A stretch of DNA of 64,000 nt from Begonia masoniana (Eukaryota > Streptophyta > Magnoliopsida > Cucurbitales > Begoniaceae), in the NCBI GenBank assembly GCA_022432975.1, contig CM039504.1:4251459-4315458 (forward strand). The letters are read 5' to 3'. Of the stretch, positions 1 to 10,840 are shown one piece after another; within the stretch, counting starts at the first letter, position 1; every line of letters starts with the position of its first letter. Made by a program: the position numbers and the translations under genes. The notes beneath the pieces were generated by a model that worked only from the letters and a program-made list of their open reading frames with translations, ran no database searches and was not told the DNA's origin.

Positions 1-443
1 CGACTCCGCTCTTGTCGTTTTGTGACCGGTGGATTGATTTTTGTAAACGACTCCGCTCTTGTCGTTTTGTGACCGGTGGATTGATTTTTGTAAACGACTC
101 CGCTCTTGTCGTTTTGTGACCGGTGGATTGATTTTTGTAAACGACTCCGCTCTTGTCGTTTTGTGACCGGTGGATTGATTTTTGTAAACGACTCCGCTCT
201 TGTCGTTTTGTGACCGGTGGATTGATTTTTGTAAACGACTCCGCTCTTGTCGTTTTGTGACCGGTGGATTGATTTTTGTAAACGACTCCGCTCTTGTCGT
301 TTTGTGACCGGTGGATTGATTTTTGTAAACGACTCCGCTCTTGTCGTTTTGTGACCGGTGGATTGATTTTTGTAAACGACTCCGCTCTTGTCGTTTTGTG
401 ACCGGTGGATTGATTTTTGTAAACGACTCCGCTCTTGTCGTTT
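1..443. repeat. 47-bp tandem minisatellite, nine perfect units plus a partial
   Basis: The unit starts CGACTCCGCTCTTGTCG and repeats with a strict 47-bp period at 1, 48, 95 and so on to 424, where a 20-bp partial unit ends the array. I see no difference between units. The array runs off the left edge, so its true length is unknown. The core (TTTTGTCGTTT, GTGACCGGTGGAT) resembles the minisatellite inside the solo LTR at 2931-3110 read on the other strand, so it is probably an expanded minisatellite of that LTR family. Confidence 0.95.
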
Positions 444-1038
444 AATCACATGCATTAAAAACTAAAATACTCTTTTTAAGGGTATCTCAAACAGATCTAA
501 CTCAAATGCATTTCATTAAATTCAATTAATAAACATAATCAAATTACAATATTAGACAGACAAATACATCATCAAAAACAAATTTAGACTTAAACATCAT
601 TTAAGTTAACAGATGTGAGCGGTAGATGTGAGAAGTCGACGTGTCATTCGGCTGACGTGAGCGGTGGATGTTGGTAGCAGAAGATGTATTCTATCTCTAC
701 TTCTACCGATGAGACTATTTTGTCTCTATTTCTACCGCTGACACTGTTTAGCGGTAGATGTGTTCCAGAAGACGTGTTCTGTCTCTATTACTACCACTGG
801 AACTATTCAGCGGTAGAAGTGTTCTGTTTCCTTTTGTTTTCTTTCAATTAATTGTCTTTAATATTTTTAATTAATTAATAAATGTTGTTTCATATAAATG
901 GTTTTCCGCTACAAGTTTTAATGATTTAAGAGACAAGTTTTGACCGCTGAGTGAAATTTTAAAAATTTTCTCAAAATGTCATAGTTCGGTTCAGTATTAT
1001 GAGTAGCGAACCGGGTTCAGAGAACTTGGGGCGTGACA
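1..1038 (+). mobile_element. 3' part of a long solo LTR (left end outside the window)
   Basis: Positions 613-1038 match 38640-39065 almost base for base, ending CGAACCGGGTTCAGAG then GGGGCGTGACA, and both are followed by the same Gypsy linker starting GCAGAAAAAAGG. It is therefore the 3' end of the same LTR insertion seen whole at 36954-39065. Upstream of about 612 the match stops: 444-612 is AT-rich sequence I cannot assign, and 1-443 is the 47-bp array. Assigning 1-612 to the LTR rests on the minisatellite resemblance only. Confidence 0.7.
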
Positions 1039-1186
1039 GCAGAAAAAAGGCGAAAATGAAAGAGGAGACAAAAAAGCCGATGAGAGAAAAGCCATAAATA
1101 AAGAAAGCAAAAAAGGCAAAGAGGAAGAAAAGAAATTGGAGAAAGGGAGAAGAAACGAGGGAGAAGAGAGAAAAAAGAGTTGACTT

Positions 1187-2468
1187 GTGAGGAAAGGTGA
1201 GGAGATAATTTTGTTACTCTACAAAGATGTTTATTTGTCCACTAACGATCTAACGAATTCTCTTTCCATAAGTGTTACCTCTCTTTTGCAGAAATTTGAT
1301 GACATATTTCTAGAGGAATTACCTAAAAGAGTTCCCCTGCTTAGGGGAATCAAGCATCAAATCGATTTCATCCCCGGAGCCACGATCCCAAACTGGCCTA
1401 CATACCGAGCAAATCCAGAGAAAACCAAGAAAATTCAAAGGCAAGTAGATGAGTTGGTAGAGAAAGGCCTAGTGAAAGAGAGTCTTAGCCCATGCTCAGT
1501 TTCGATTATATTTGTTTCTAAAAAGGACGGCACTTGAAGAATGTGCGTCGATTGCAGAGCAGTAAATAAAATTATGGTAAAGTATCGACACCCTATTCCT
1601 CACCTAGATAATATGCTTGATGAACTGTATGGTGCATATACGTTTTTCAAAATTGATTTAAAGAACGGATATTATCAAATTCGCATGAAACAAGGAGATG
1701 AATGGAAAACAGTTTTTAAAACAAAATATGGTCTTTATAAATGGTTGGTTATGCCGTTTGGACTATCTAATGCACCGAGCACGTTTATGAGAATGATGAA
1801 TCATGTTTTAAGGTAATTTATTGGAAAATTTGTTGTGGTCTACTTTGATGATATTTTATTGTATAGTAAGTCACTTGACGAAGATGTTAAGCATTTGAGA
1901 TCCGTATTTAGTGTGTTAAAATCGAATCTATTGTATGCTAATCTTAAAAAATGTACATTTTGCATGAAATCAGTAGTTTTTCTCAGTTTTGTAGTTAGCT
2001 CAAAGGGAGTATCAGTGGATGAGGAAAAAGTAAGAGCAATCAAGGAATGACCCACACCAAAGAACGTAAATGAGGTACGTAGCTTTCACGGCTTGGCTAG
2101 CTTTTATATGAGATTTGTGAGAGATTTTAGCACTATTGCGGCACCTATGAATGAATTAGTTAAAAAGAATGTTGAATTTAACAGGACCGAAATACATGAA
2201 AAAACGTTTAATTTGTTAAAAGAGAAACTAACTAATGTTTCCCTTCTAGTCTTACCAAATTTTGATAAGACATTTGAAATCGAATGTGACGTGTCGGGAA
2301 ATGGAATTGGAGGGGTTTTGATGCAAGAAATGAAGCCAATTGCTTACTTCAGTGAAAAACTTAGTGGAGCGAAATTAAATTATCCAACATACGACAAGGA
2401 ACTTTACGCTTTGGTAAAGACGTTACAAACATGGCAACACTACTTGTGGCCCAAGGAGTTTATCATTC
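1187..2468 (+). pseudogene. E1 pol, reverse transcriptase and start of RNase H (broken)
   Basis: Successive open stretches encode a Gypsy reverse transcriptase. The N-terminal part (1187-1537) holds the PNWPTYRANPEKTKKIQ-type motif, followed by [11 protein letters not shown] and the palm region with [12 protein letters not shown]. The catalytic YFDD is at 1841-1852. RNase H follows, with [19 protein letters not shown] near 2350-2400. In-frame stops interrupt it at 1538 (TGA where E2 has TGG), 1814 (TAA after VLR, shared by E2 and E3) and 2048 (TGA before PTPKNVNEV, shared). The frame is then cut at 2468 by the inserted LTR and resumes at 4484. No intact polyprotein can be made. The RNase H site residue context is CDVSG where E3 has CDASG. 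Confidence 0.9.
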
Positions 2469-2930
2469 TGTAACGCCCCGAGTTATCTGAACCCGGTTCG
2501 TCACACCATGCCCGTACATGACTAAAATTTCAATCATATTTTTTTTTTGAAAACTTGACATAAGCGGAATCTCCAAAACAATAATATTCGAAACTTGCAG
2601 CGGAAATAATTTAAGTAAAATGGAGTTAAACAAAACTATTGTACAATGCTTTAATACTCAGTTAGAATTTTTGGGAATAATCGGCAAAAGGAATAAATGA
2701 TTAAATCGCAGAACACTTTATAAGTTTCAAAAGTCAAACGCATCGCCCGCTGAACAAAGTCAACAAAAGGGGCTGAAGCAGAAAATAGAAGACATCATCC
2801 GGTGGCAAAACGACAAAATACGCTCTACACCTTCCGGTGACGTCAGCCGGATGATCGACGCTATACAGCATCCACCGGTGGCTAGACGACAAAACACTTC
2901 TTACATCTTCCGGTAGATTATCATACGACA

Positions 2931-3110
2931 TTCACCGGTCACAAAATGACAAAACATTTCCTACATCTTTCGGTGGATTAACACACGACATCCACCGGTC
3001 ACTAAACGACAAAACATTTCCTACATCTTCCGGTGGATTAACACACGATATCCACCGGTCACTAAACGACAAATTTCGTTCTATATCATCCGATGGCTTC
3101 CACTGAAGAC
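2931..3110. repeat. 60-bp minisatellite inside the solo LTR
   Basis: The word CACCGGTCAC recurs at 2931, 2991 and 3051, giving an exact 60-bp period with about three units that differ by a few bases. Each unit contains CATTTCCTACATCTTYCGGTGG. It corresponds to the CTATCGGTGGATGTTG repeats at 38330-38530 in the sister LTR. Confidence 0.85.
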
Positions 3111-3612
3111 ATCTTCCGATAGACAACAGAACAACAACTCAACCTACAGAAAAGAATTTACTCACTTCACTAAAACCATTCAAAAACATTTCAAACCATC
3201 ACATTACTAAAATTCTAGTGAGTGCCAACATTAAATCCCAACAGAACACTATTATTAGAAAAATCTCGAAATCGTTTTCAAAACATTGTAATCACTACTG
3301 TAATGAAAAGTTCAACATACTTAAATTAAAACACTGTCAACTAAACTTTCACACCAACAGACAACAGTTAACCCGCCTCATCAGTATACCCGTTCGTGGC
3401 AGAGAAGTGCTCCTCCAACCCCATCTATTCATCAGTAAAATTAGGGAATTCACCTGCTGTTTCCTCAACACCTACATCACAAAACTCATCTATTATCCTA
3501 TTGCTAAGTAAGTAAAGCAGTAATGAAATGAATTGCTGAAACATAGATTCCTAAACATGCAATTTCTACTTTCTCATCTCAGTTGCATACACATATGTTC
3601 ATAAACTGATCT

Positions 3613-3804
3613 GATCCCTCGGTTCCCTTGGGAGTGGGATCAATTCTCTCAATGTCATACATCCTCTACTCTATTAAGGGGCGGATGAATTCCCTTAATA
3701 GCTGTTCTGATCCCTTGTTTCCCTTGGGAGTGGGATCAATTCTCCCAATGTCATACATCCTCTACTCGATTAAGGGGCGGATGAATTCCCTTAATAGCTG
3801 TTCT
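3613..3804. repeat. 96-bp direct tandem duplication inside the solo LTR
   Basis: Two adjacent 96-bp copies start GATCCCT at 3613 and 3709 and each ends CTTAATAGCTGTTCT. They differ at only a few bases. The sister LTR carries an equivalent pair in reverse orientation around 37645-37835 (ATTAAGGGAAYTAATC and CATCGGACGAGGGATCA), so the duplication is older than the split of the two copies. Confidence 0.85.
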
Positions 3805-4483
3805 GTCACATTCAGTTCATACCTCACCATTCATACATGGAAATTCATTTTCGTAATCTTTCAAAACATGATGCATGACATACAAAATAATTCACAACAT
3901 GCATAACCCTACTGTTTTGTGATGTAGGCCCGAAGGCACATGCATACTTTACTTACCTGGCTCTCCTGGAAATGCTCAGTTACAACTACTCCAGAAGCTC
4001 GCTCACCTAAGGTCATGACAGTACATTAATCCAACTCTTACTAAACCCTACCAAAATCAATAATATGTTTGAGGAAATAGATTTGAAACTTTGTTACCCG
4101 CGCATTCCCATTAATCACCAAGAACCTGAACCCACCCTCAATCACAGAAACCTCGAAACCTTCACATTGTATTCTCTCAGTAAACTAATCGCTAAAATGC
4201 AAGAAAACAAGACTTACCTAGGTTGAAGGAGGATCGGGCGAGAGAATCGCTTAAGGAGTTCTACTGCTCGAGCTAAACACCGAAAGAGGAAAATAGAGGA
4301 TAGTGGCGGCTACTCTCACAGGACTTTTTCTTAAATATGTTATCCACTATGTAAAAATTTTAATTACCATCATGCCCTCGCCTGATCATTTATTAACCTA
4401 ATCAATATCTCTCCCCAACCCTTCTATAAAAGTTCATTATTAATAATAGATTAAATTTTGGTTCAATGGAACCGGGTGCTACA

Positions 4484-6037
4484 CATTCATTCCGATCACA
4501 AGAGTTTGAAGCACCTAAAGTCGCAAGGTAAAGTGCACAAGAGACACGCCAAATGGTTGGAATTCATTGAGACCTTTCCATATGTCATCCATAACAAAAA
4601 ATATAAGGACAACGTAGTCGCTGATGCTTTGTCAAGGAGGTACGTTTTAATCCCTTATCTACAATCTAAATTGTTAGAATTTGAATTTATTAAGGATTTG
4701 TATAAATCAAACATAGATTTTTGTCATGTATGGAGAGATTGTGAGAAAGTTGCATGTGTTGATTATTATAGACACGATGGGTATTTATTTCGAAAAGATA
4801 AATTTTGTATACCTAAATGCTCATTACGTGAATTGCTTGTTAGAGAAACACATGGTGGAGGATTAATGTGACACTTCGAAATTGACAAAACTTTAAATGT
4901 CTTGATAGAACATTTCTTTTGGCCAAAAATGAAGCATGATGTTATAACTATTTGTGAAAGATGCATTGAATGTAGTATGATGTTATAACTATTTGTGAAA
5001 GATGCATTGAATGTAGGAAGGCAAAGTCAAAGATTAAACCATATGGATAGTATAGTCCTTTACCCGTGCCCGAGCACCCTTGGATGAATATTTCCATGGA
5101 TTTTGTGTTAGGTTTATCAAGAACACAAGGGGGTAAGGATATTATTTTTGTGGTTGTGGATCAATTTAGTAAAATGACGCATTTTATAGCATGTTCTAAA
5201 GCTAATGATACTACACATATAGCGGATTTATTTTTTAAAGAGATTATGTGTTTACATAGATTACCTAGAACAATTGTTAGTGATAGGGATGTGAAGTTTC
5301 TAAGTCACTTTTGGAGAACCTTATGGAATAAGCTAGGCACAAGATTATTGTTTTCCACCGTGGCACACCCCCAAATGGATGGACAAACCGAGGTAGTGAA
5401 TCGAACTTTATCTACTTTGTTGAGAACAATAATTTCTAAGAATTTTAAACAATGGGAGAATTACTTGCCACATGTTGAGTTCGCTTACAATAGAGTTGTT
5501 CATTCTACTATTTCTTACTCACTATTTGAAATCGTGTATGGCTTTAACCCTCTTATACCGCTCGATTTATTATTGTTACCTTTTAATGAATTGGTTGATT
5601 TAAATGGAAAAAGAAAAGCTGAATTTGTAAGGGAATTACACGCGGAGGTTCAAAAAAATATCATACAAAAGAACGAGCACTATGCACGACAAGCCAACAA
5701 GAGTAGAAAAGAAATCATCTTTGAACCCGGAGATTAGGTTTGGGTGCATCTACTAAAGGAGAGATTTGTGAGGCGGAGAAAGAATAAGTTACAACCCCGA
5801 GGAGACGGTCTCTTCCAAGTGTTGGAACGCATCAACGACAATAATTATAAGATTAACTTACCGAACGGATATGGTAATGTAAGCGCCACTTTTAATGTTA
5901 GTGACTTATCTTTGTTTGATGCAGATTCGAGGACGAATCTTTTCGAAGAGGGAGGGAATGTTGTAGTCAAAGGAGCAACTAAGGACAATCAAGAAGCAAT
6001 AGGGAGCCAAGATTCATTGATGAACATAGGAGACTAA
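4484..6037 (+). pseudogene. E1 pol, RNase H end and integrase (broken)
   Basis: Directly after the inserted LTR the frame resumes at [15 protein letters not shown] (RNase H) and runs to VVADALSRR, the usual Gypsy RNase H end. The integrase follows. A zinc-binding region lies around 4840-5010; it carries a stop at 4869 and a local duplication of about 55 bp (repeat of GATGTTATAACTATTTGTG at 4938 and 4979). The catalytic core is at 5066-5737 with [16 protein letters not shown] and DGQTEVVNR supplying the D,D,E residues. A TAG at 5736 replaces the Trp codon seen in E3. The C-terminal part (5744-6037) ends NLFEEGGN and reads on into the LTR. Confidence 0.9.
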
Positions 6038-6833
6038 TGTCGAGATCAAGAACAAAAAAAATAAACAAAAGACTACAAATTTTAATCAAAGACATCTAAG
6101 AAAAAGAATCATCACAAGATATGCAACGAGCCATAATATTATTTAGTGTTGATGAAGAAGCAAAGATTGGAAAAGAAGCCCAAAACGTAAGAGATGTTTC
6201 AAAAATAAAGACTTCTAGCATGATCACCCAACATGACACTACTCTAGCCCAAATTTTTTTAACTTCAAAGTTCTTACAAGTGCCATACCATTGGGTTAGG
6301 CCCACAATTTGAATTAAACTCGGGACTCATACTACTTAAACCTAATTTTCGCGGTCACCATCCACTTGCACCACTTTCCAAATCACAATTTTACTTTTCT
6401 TGTTTTTAGAAACTTTCATATTGCCTAATTATGATATTTTGATTATTTTTAATTATATTATTATCTTATTAAATTTATATCTTTGCCTATATAAGTGATG
6501 TTTGTAATAGATTTTAGGGACTTTTGAATAAATTGATTTTTATGAAGCTTTTGTTTTGAGGTGAGATCCTTATAATTCTCTTCTTAAGTTTTTGGATTAG
6601 AATTTGATTTTCTTCAAGTGTATTCTTGAAAAGTTCGAACTTGATAGCTTAGGTTCAACCAACGAGATTAGTTCGGGTCTAGTTACTTTTCTGATAACTT
6701 CGGTTCCACCGCTATCTATCGATTGAGATCAAGTTCCTTCTTTTTGTTCTTTGAATCAATAAATGTATCATTCCCTTTGAATTCCGCATTGCGTTTTGGG
6801 TCTAACATCTTTAATATCTTAGGTTTCGCATCA
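5959..6833 (+). repeat. 3' LTR of E1 (875 bp)
   Basis: It starts TGTTGTAGTC right after a purine tract (GAAGAGGGAGGGAA) and ends TTTCGCATCA. TATATAAG at 6488-6495 is a good TATA-box candidate. The first part also encodes the C-terminal tail of the polyprotein. The ending CGCATCA, as opposed to CACATCA in the 5' LTRs of E2 and E3, is shared with their 3' LTRs. Confidence 0.9.
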
Positions 6834-7236
6834 CAAGTTCTTTTCCATCATGGAAGGAGGAATTACAAACTAATGAAAGGGAAATTCTACTTTAATGGCA
6901 GGGTTTTATTGTTTAGGATCGTTGTTCAATTCCCATGGAGGAAGACAGCCGTTGTAGTGGGAGTGCAGAAACAAAGAAGACATTGAAATTTTCTTACCAT
7001 AGAGTGAAATTGATGACAAACTACTCCAAATAAGGTTTTGCAGTTGTCTTATTCTACCTTAATACTCAAGTAAGTATTTCATAATGTACGTAATATGTGA
7101 ATTTATTAAGGTAAAATATATTTAAGTAGTTGACTTGTAATTCTTAGGAAAGTATATCCTTTCTTTTTTTTTTTCAAGTACTTATGGAAGAAGGAACTAT
7201 TAAACTAACTGGATGACCTATTTTCATGTCTGACAG
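6834..7236 (+). pseudogene. 3' half of fragment X (unit 1), beheaded by E1
   Basis: The stretch after the target duplication continues the host sequence that is uninterrupted at 47530 and 63853 (TTCTTTTCCATCATGG). A frame encoding LFRIVVQFPWRKTAVVVGV is readable to a stop after QKQRRH at about 6986. The rest, to 7236, is intron-like and T-rich and leads to the acceptor TCTGACAG of the PLAA-like exon. I do not recognise the protein. Confidence 0.5.
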
Positions 7237-8283
7237 TTATGCAGTTTTGTTAATAGAAAAGAAGGATCAAGAAGGGCAATCTCAAGTGCTTTCAGCTGCG
7301 CTTGAGGTAAATCTTTTTCTTTTTCTACATTGGTTGCACTGACCTTACGGTATAAACAGCTGGATGGGAAAATGCAAGAATCTGAACATTATTTAAATCT
7401 TGCCTCGTGTAATTTTACTGTATGATTATTTGGCAGATTGCGGAAGATGAAAATCAAGATGTTGATTCGAAGTTCAGGGCTTTGGTTGCCATTGTATCAC
7501 TGGTATCCTTTTATCGGTCTAATACATGATTGTCTGGTGTAGGCTTGTAGCTATGAATGTTGTTACAGTTGTAGTTCAATTATCAAATGAACCTGTAACT
7601 TTATATTTAGGATATGTGGAAAATTAGCAGATGAAAGACGAGCTGAGAATTTGAGAATGGAGAGATTTTACAGCATTAGATACGATAGGAGAGATAGAGT
7701 TAGGAAGAGGAAATATCAGATGAAGCAATATCAATGATTTTTGTTTTGTGAAAGCAGATGCTAGAGAGTGTGGTGAAACAAATAGCTCTGGACTTCGATG
7801 TGGAGAACATTGCCAAATTAGCCAAGGCTTCTAAGGAGGCAAAAATTGCAGAAGTTGGAGCTGACATTGAATTGTTGACAAAGGAACGGTGATTCTATTC
7901 GTCTCCACAGTAAGTCTTTCATTGTTCTCAATTATCACCCAATAGCAAGAATGAAAGCGAGACCATTTTATCTGCAAGAATATGATTCACTAAGAAAAAA
8001 AGAACCCATTGAAAAAGCTCAAATCTGGATGAATAATTCAATGGAGTGGTAGTGATCATTATGAGTTGAAGGTTCTCGTGGTTTTTTCAGTATGCTTTCT
8101 TTGGGCATTAGGAGATGTGATGACTAATCAGTCATGTTTCTGATTCTTGTTTGTTTAACTTTCGATAGGATCAAGGAAATTTCTACGGCTAGAATACCGG
8201 CTTCGACTCGACAGAAACTGTCGGAGACGAGTGTATCCATGGTGGTTGTGCTGGAAAGAAAGAAAATTGATGCTACACTCTAA
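7237..8283 (+). pseudogene. PLAA/DOA1-like gene, C-terminal PUL-domain exons (unit 1)
   Basis: Three exons with GT/AG borders are readable: 7237-7306 (YAVLLIEKKDQEGQSQVLSA), 7437-7502 (IAEDENQDVDSKFRALVA...), and 7758-7892 (start LESVVKQIALDFDVENIAK, end IELLTKER, stop TGA). This matches the C-terminal end of plant PLAA/DOA1/Ufd3 proteins, whose PUL domain binds the AAA-ATPase CDC48/p97. The WD40, PFU and most of the PUL region are absent. A possible fourth exon at 8169-8283 (acceptor CGATAG, frame to IDATL then TAA) would replace the stop if the donor after AAGGAACG is used. Unit 1 has Val in AIVSL where the other copies have Gly. With no 5' part it cannot be a working gene here. Confidence 0.75.
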
Positions 8284-9316
8284 TGGCTTTTGTCCCTCAA
8301 ACACACATCGAAGGAAATCAAGTGCAGCTGGAAACTAGTATGAATTCAGCTGTTCTCTTAGAGATGGTTAGTTGAAAACTGATACATTTTTTTCTTAAGA
8401 AAAAAAACTGCAAATAGAGAAGAAAAGTACAATTGATCTTCCAAGTGTTGAAAAATCATGAATTATATGAAACCAACTTTGAATTATATGAAATTTGACC
8501 CAAAAAAAGAAACAATTGAGATGGAATATTTCATTAACCCGAAGCCAATGAAAGGCTTTTTAGCCTTTGTATTAATATATATATAATTAAGATAATATTT
8601 AATTTAAATATTGAAGTATGAGGTATTAAAAAAAAATTACGTTAAAGTAAAATTTCAAATAATCTAGACCTCAAAATATAAAATATATTTGATTTAAATG
8701 CTATCTGTCTTCCGTTTTCGTAGATTGGTGGTGGTGACCCCCACACCGAGGGATAGTGACTTTTCTTTCTCAATAAAAAAATATAACAAATGATATTAAA
8801 TTTTTTTGAAGTTTTTATTACATTTTTAACATATCATTATAAGATAATCTGGAAGGTTTCATGATTTTTTAATACTTATATGACTTATTATAATTTTTGA
8901 CGTTTATTTTATAGAATATTGTTTAAAAAATTGTAATTAATCTTACAAGTGTTAAAAATTTTTGAAACTATTCAATTTATCTTTTATAATACGTTGAACA
9001 TGCTATAAAAATTTTAAAAAAATTTGACATTGTTTGGCATGTGTTGAATAAAATTTAATTATATTAAATTAAATTTAAAAATTGATAGTAACTTAATTAT
9101 ATAATCTTTTCTTGCAGCAACGTTACCATGTAAGGATGGTTTGTACTTAAATTTGTGTCCTTATCTATCATATGTGTCAACACAACATCTTTTCACCTTG
9201 TTTGAAAATGTCTGAGAACTCAAAAACATAATTTGTCAACAGAATGATCTGATCTGATCTGATACTTTGTTTTACGCTAAATTTTTTTTTTTTTTTTAAT
9301 TTAAACTCCAAAGTTT
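8284..9316. other. AT-rich unit spacer
   Basis: I see no gene. The spacer matches 24437-25014 plus 30097-30480 and 44240-45110, and partly 48038-48780. Shared landmarks are GCAACGTTACCATGTAAGGATGG near 9117 and the short (GATCT)n run near 9247. Numerous A and T runs are present. Confidence 0.7.
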
Positions 9317-9857
9317 GGGTTTTAAAAAAAAAAAACCTCAAAATTTACTATTTATCGAAAAAAACCTCAAAGTATCGAAAATAGGTAATTTGAACTTTTT
9401 AGTCCGGACTGGGTGCCGGCCTCCCCCTTTTTTTCTGCTAAATGACAAATTAATTTTAAAAAAATATCAAACGATATTCAATTTATTTGAAATTTTTACC
9501 ACATATTCACCACATCATGGGAAGATAATGTGAAACTTTTTGTGATTTTTTAACACTTGTACAATTTATTAAATTTTAGTTAATTATTTTATAAAACAAT
9601 TATAATAAATCGTACAAGTGTTAGCAAATCACGCAAATTTCACATTACCTTCCCGTGATGTGGTGAATATGTGGTAAAAATTTCAAGTAAATTGAATATC
9701 GTTTGATTTTTTTTAAATTAATTTGTCATTTAGCAGAAAAAAAAGGGGAGGCCGGTACCCAGTCCGGACTAAAATGTTCAAATTGCCCATTTTCGATATT
9801 TTGAGGTTTTTTTCGATGAATAGTAAATTTTGATGTTTTTTTTTTTTTAAAAAATCC
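9317..9857. mobile_element. Foldback/MITE-like element with arms of about 250 bp
   Basis: The sequence from 9317 reads as the reverse complement of the sequence ending at 9857. Matching words include CAAAATTTACTATT (9339 and opposite near 9825), AGTCCGGACTGGGT (9400) with ACCCAGTCCGGACT (9756), and CACCACATCATGGGAAG (9509) with CTTCCCGTGATGTGGTG (9649). The centre is AT-rich near 9580. The corresponding place in unit 2 (about 30465) lacks it. CGCTAAA occurs on both sides as a possible decayed target duplication. It has no coding capacity. Confidence 0.75.
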
Positions 9858-10563
9858 CGCTAAAAATAACTTAATCTCAACTTGTTGGAAAATTAAAGTG
9901 TTGATTATTTCTTTCTATTCTACTTCTAACCATAAATTATTATTTTTCATTTGACCATTTTATCCTCGCGTAAATATTTCTTAAAAAAAAGAATGGGAAT
10001 CTAAATTGAGTTGTGCACATGCACGAGCTGTAATGTGATTTCCAGTTTCCAGTACGTAAATTTTCATGGAAGCACCGACCTTAATATTTCCCCTGCCATG
10101 TGATTGATTTCTGGGTATCCCAGAAAAAGTTTTAGAAAACAACAAGAAACGATGAAGATCTTTTGGTTTTCCCTCTAATGGCGCGCAGAGTATCAGAAAC
10201 TTGGAAGAAGTATATTTCAAACCTTCATATGAACTCTGATTCACGGCGTTCTTTCAAATCTACCAGAAGAAATTTAAAAAACAAGAGAAACGATGGAGCT
10301 CCAGTGGTATTCCCTCCCCTGGAGTGCAGAATATCAGAAACTTGGAAGAAAAATATTTCAAACACGCATATAAACTCCATTAAAAGGCAAACAGATACAT
10401 TAAGTTTACAGTCGAACGGGAAGAAGAAAAGAGAGCAATAGGAAGCTCCCCCTTGTTGGAACGCTGTTTCATAACTTCACACGCATAAAAAGAAAAGCAA
10501 TAGAGAGGATATTATCTTCTTCAAAACGAAGAGGTACGGAGTAATCTTCGAGCAGTGGCTTGT
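9858..10563. other. Spacer downstream of tiny gene 1, with a diverged tandem pair
   Basis: A segment of about 140 bp is present twice, at about 10165 and 10305. Each has TATCAGAAACTTGGAAGAA followed by ATTTCAAAC. The second half is conserved in all units (32010, 45510, 55970). Because it lies downstream of the minus-strand tiny gene it may include that gene's 3' UTR. Open frames here are not supported as genes. Confidence 0.5.
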
Positions 10564-10779
10564 TTAATCCCTGTTTGTTTTGTATGATACTGGGGGTGGT
10601 TCCATTGCAAGCGAGGAATGGACCTTGGAAATTGAGGCGAAGCAGCCGAAGACGGATTCCAGAATCATTCTCATAACAGACTTTCTCTTCGCCGGAATCA
10701 GAGTTCCGACTTTAGCTTTGAAGCGCCGTTCTCCTTTCTCCATCGCCATTTTTGCTTCTGTGTTCACCTTCATCTCCAA
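10564..10779 (-). CDS. Tiny conserved basic protein, copy 1 (71 aa)
   Basis: This intact minus-strand frame starts MEMKVNTEAKMAMEKGE and continues with the basic stretch KAKVGTLIPAKRKSV followed by MRMILESVFG. It is one of four paralogues, all open over their full length. Lys, Arg and Met are abundant, with a hydrophobic C-terminal half. I see no signal peptide or known domain. Its C-terminal 20 or so residues differ from the other three copies because indels change the frame. A TATA box lies about 50 bp upstream (10831-10840). The general form (LIPxKRxSVKxM) reminds me of short uncharacterised plant proteins, but I cannot name a family. I infer a real small gene from the repeated conservation of frame plus promoter. 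Confidence 0.55.
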   Translation of the reverse strand: MEMKVNTEAKMAMEKGERRFKAKVGTLIPAKRKSVMRMILESVFGCFASISKVHSSLAMEPPPVSYKTNRD

Positions 10780-10830
10780 TCCCTTCGTCTCTCTGAGACT
10801 CTCCTCTCTTCTCCTCGTTCTAGTCTTTCA

Positions 10831-10840
10831 CTTATTTATA
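10831..10840 (-). promoter_or_regulatory. TATA box of tiny gene 1
   Basis: The minus strand reads TATAAATAAG about 52 bp before the ATG at 10779. The stretch between is CT/AG-rich, as is usual for plant leaders. The other copies have TATATAAG at the same place. Confidence 0.55.

Larger units (their letters stand above)
2469..4483 (-). mobile_element. Solo LTR, 2.0 kb, inserted in E1 RNase H
   Basis: It begins TGTAACGCCCCGAG and ends GGGTGCTACA, with a perfect 5-bp target duplication CATTC at 2464-2468 and 4484-4488. E3 has the empty site at about 40490. TG...CA ends, 5-bp duplication, size and absence of coding make a solo LTR the best reading. Its reverse complement aligns with the LTR at 36954-39065, sharing the CGGTTCCATTGAACC start and a matching stretch around a TATTTAAG-like box, so the two belong to one family in opposite orientation. 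Open stretches inside (such as 3218-3511) look accidental. Confidence 0.85.
1039..6833 (+). mobile_element. Ty3/Gypsy element E1, 5'-truncated in this window
   Basis: The order is linker, RT, RNase H (split by an inserted LTR), integrase, 3' LTR. The RT-RNaseH-integrase order is that of Ty3/Gypsy. The element ends at 6833 in TTTCGCATCA, followed by CAAGT, which corresponds to the CGAGT/TGAGT target-site copy left of elements E2 and E3. The 5' LTR, primer site and gag lie outside the window, or are replaced by the LTR piece ending at 1038. It is a close relative of E3 (33726-42784) and shares E3's solo-LTR junction, so the two came from one ancestor by duplication of the surrounding DNA. Confidence 0.9.

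Noticed and set aside
1840..2055. Minus-strand 71-aa frame, repeated at 19693 and 39868
   Set aside because: It is the antisense shadow of the RT YFDD region and recurs only because the RT is repeated.
3218..3906. Two plus-strand frames of 92-97 aa
   Set aside because: They lie inside the solo LTR; the second is made of the 96-bp tandem duplication. No domain and not open in the sister LTR.
2469..4483. DNA transposon with inverted ends, considered because both ends contain GAACC/GGTTC words
   Set aside because: The 5-bp duplication and TG...CA ends fit an LTR better; short inverted similarity at the tips is normal for such LTRs.
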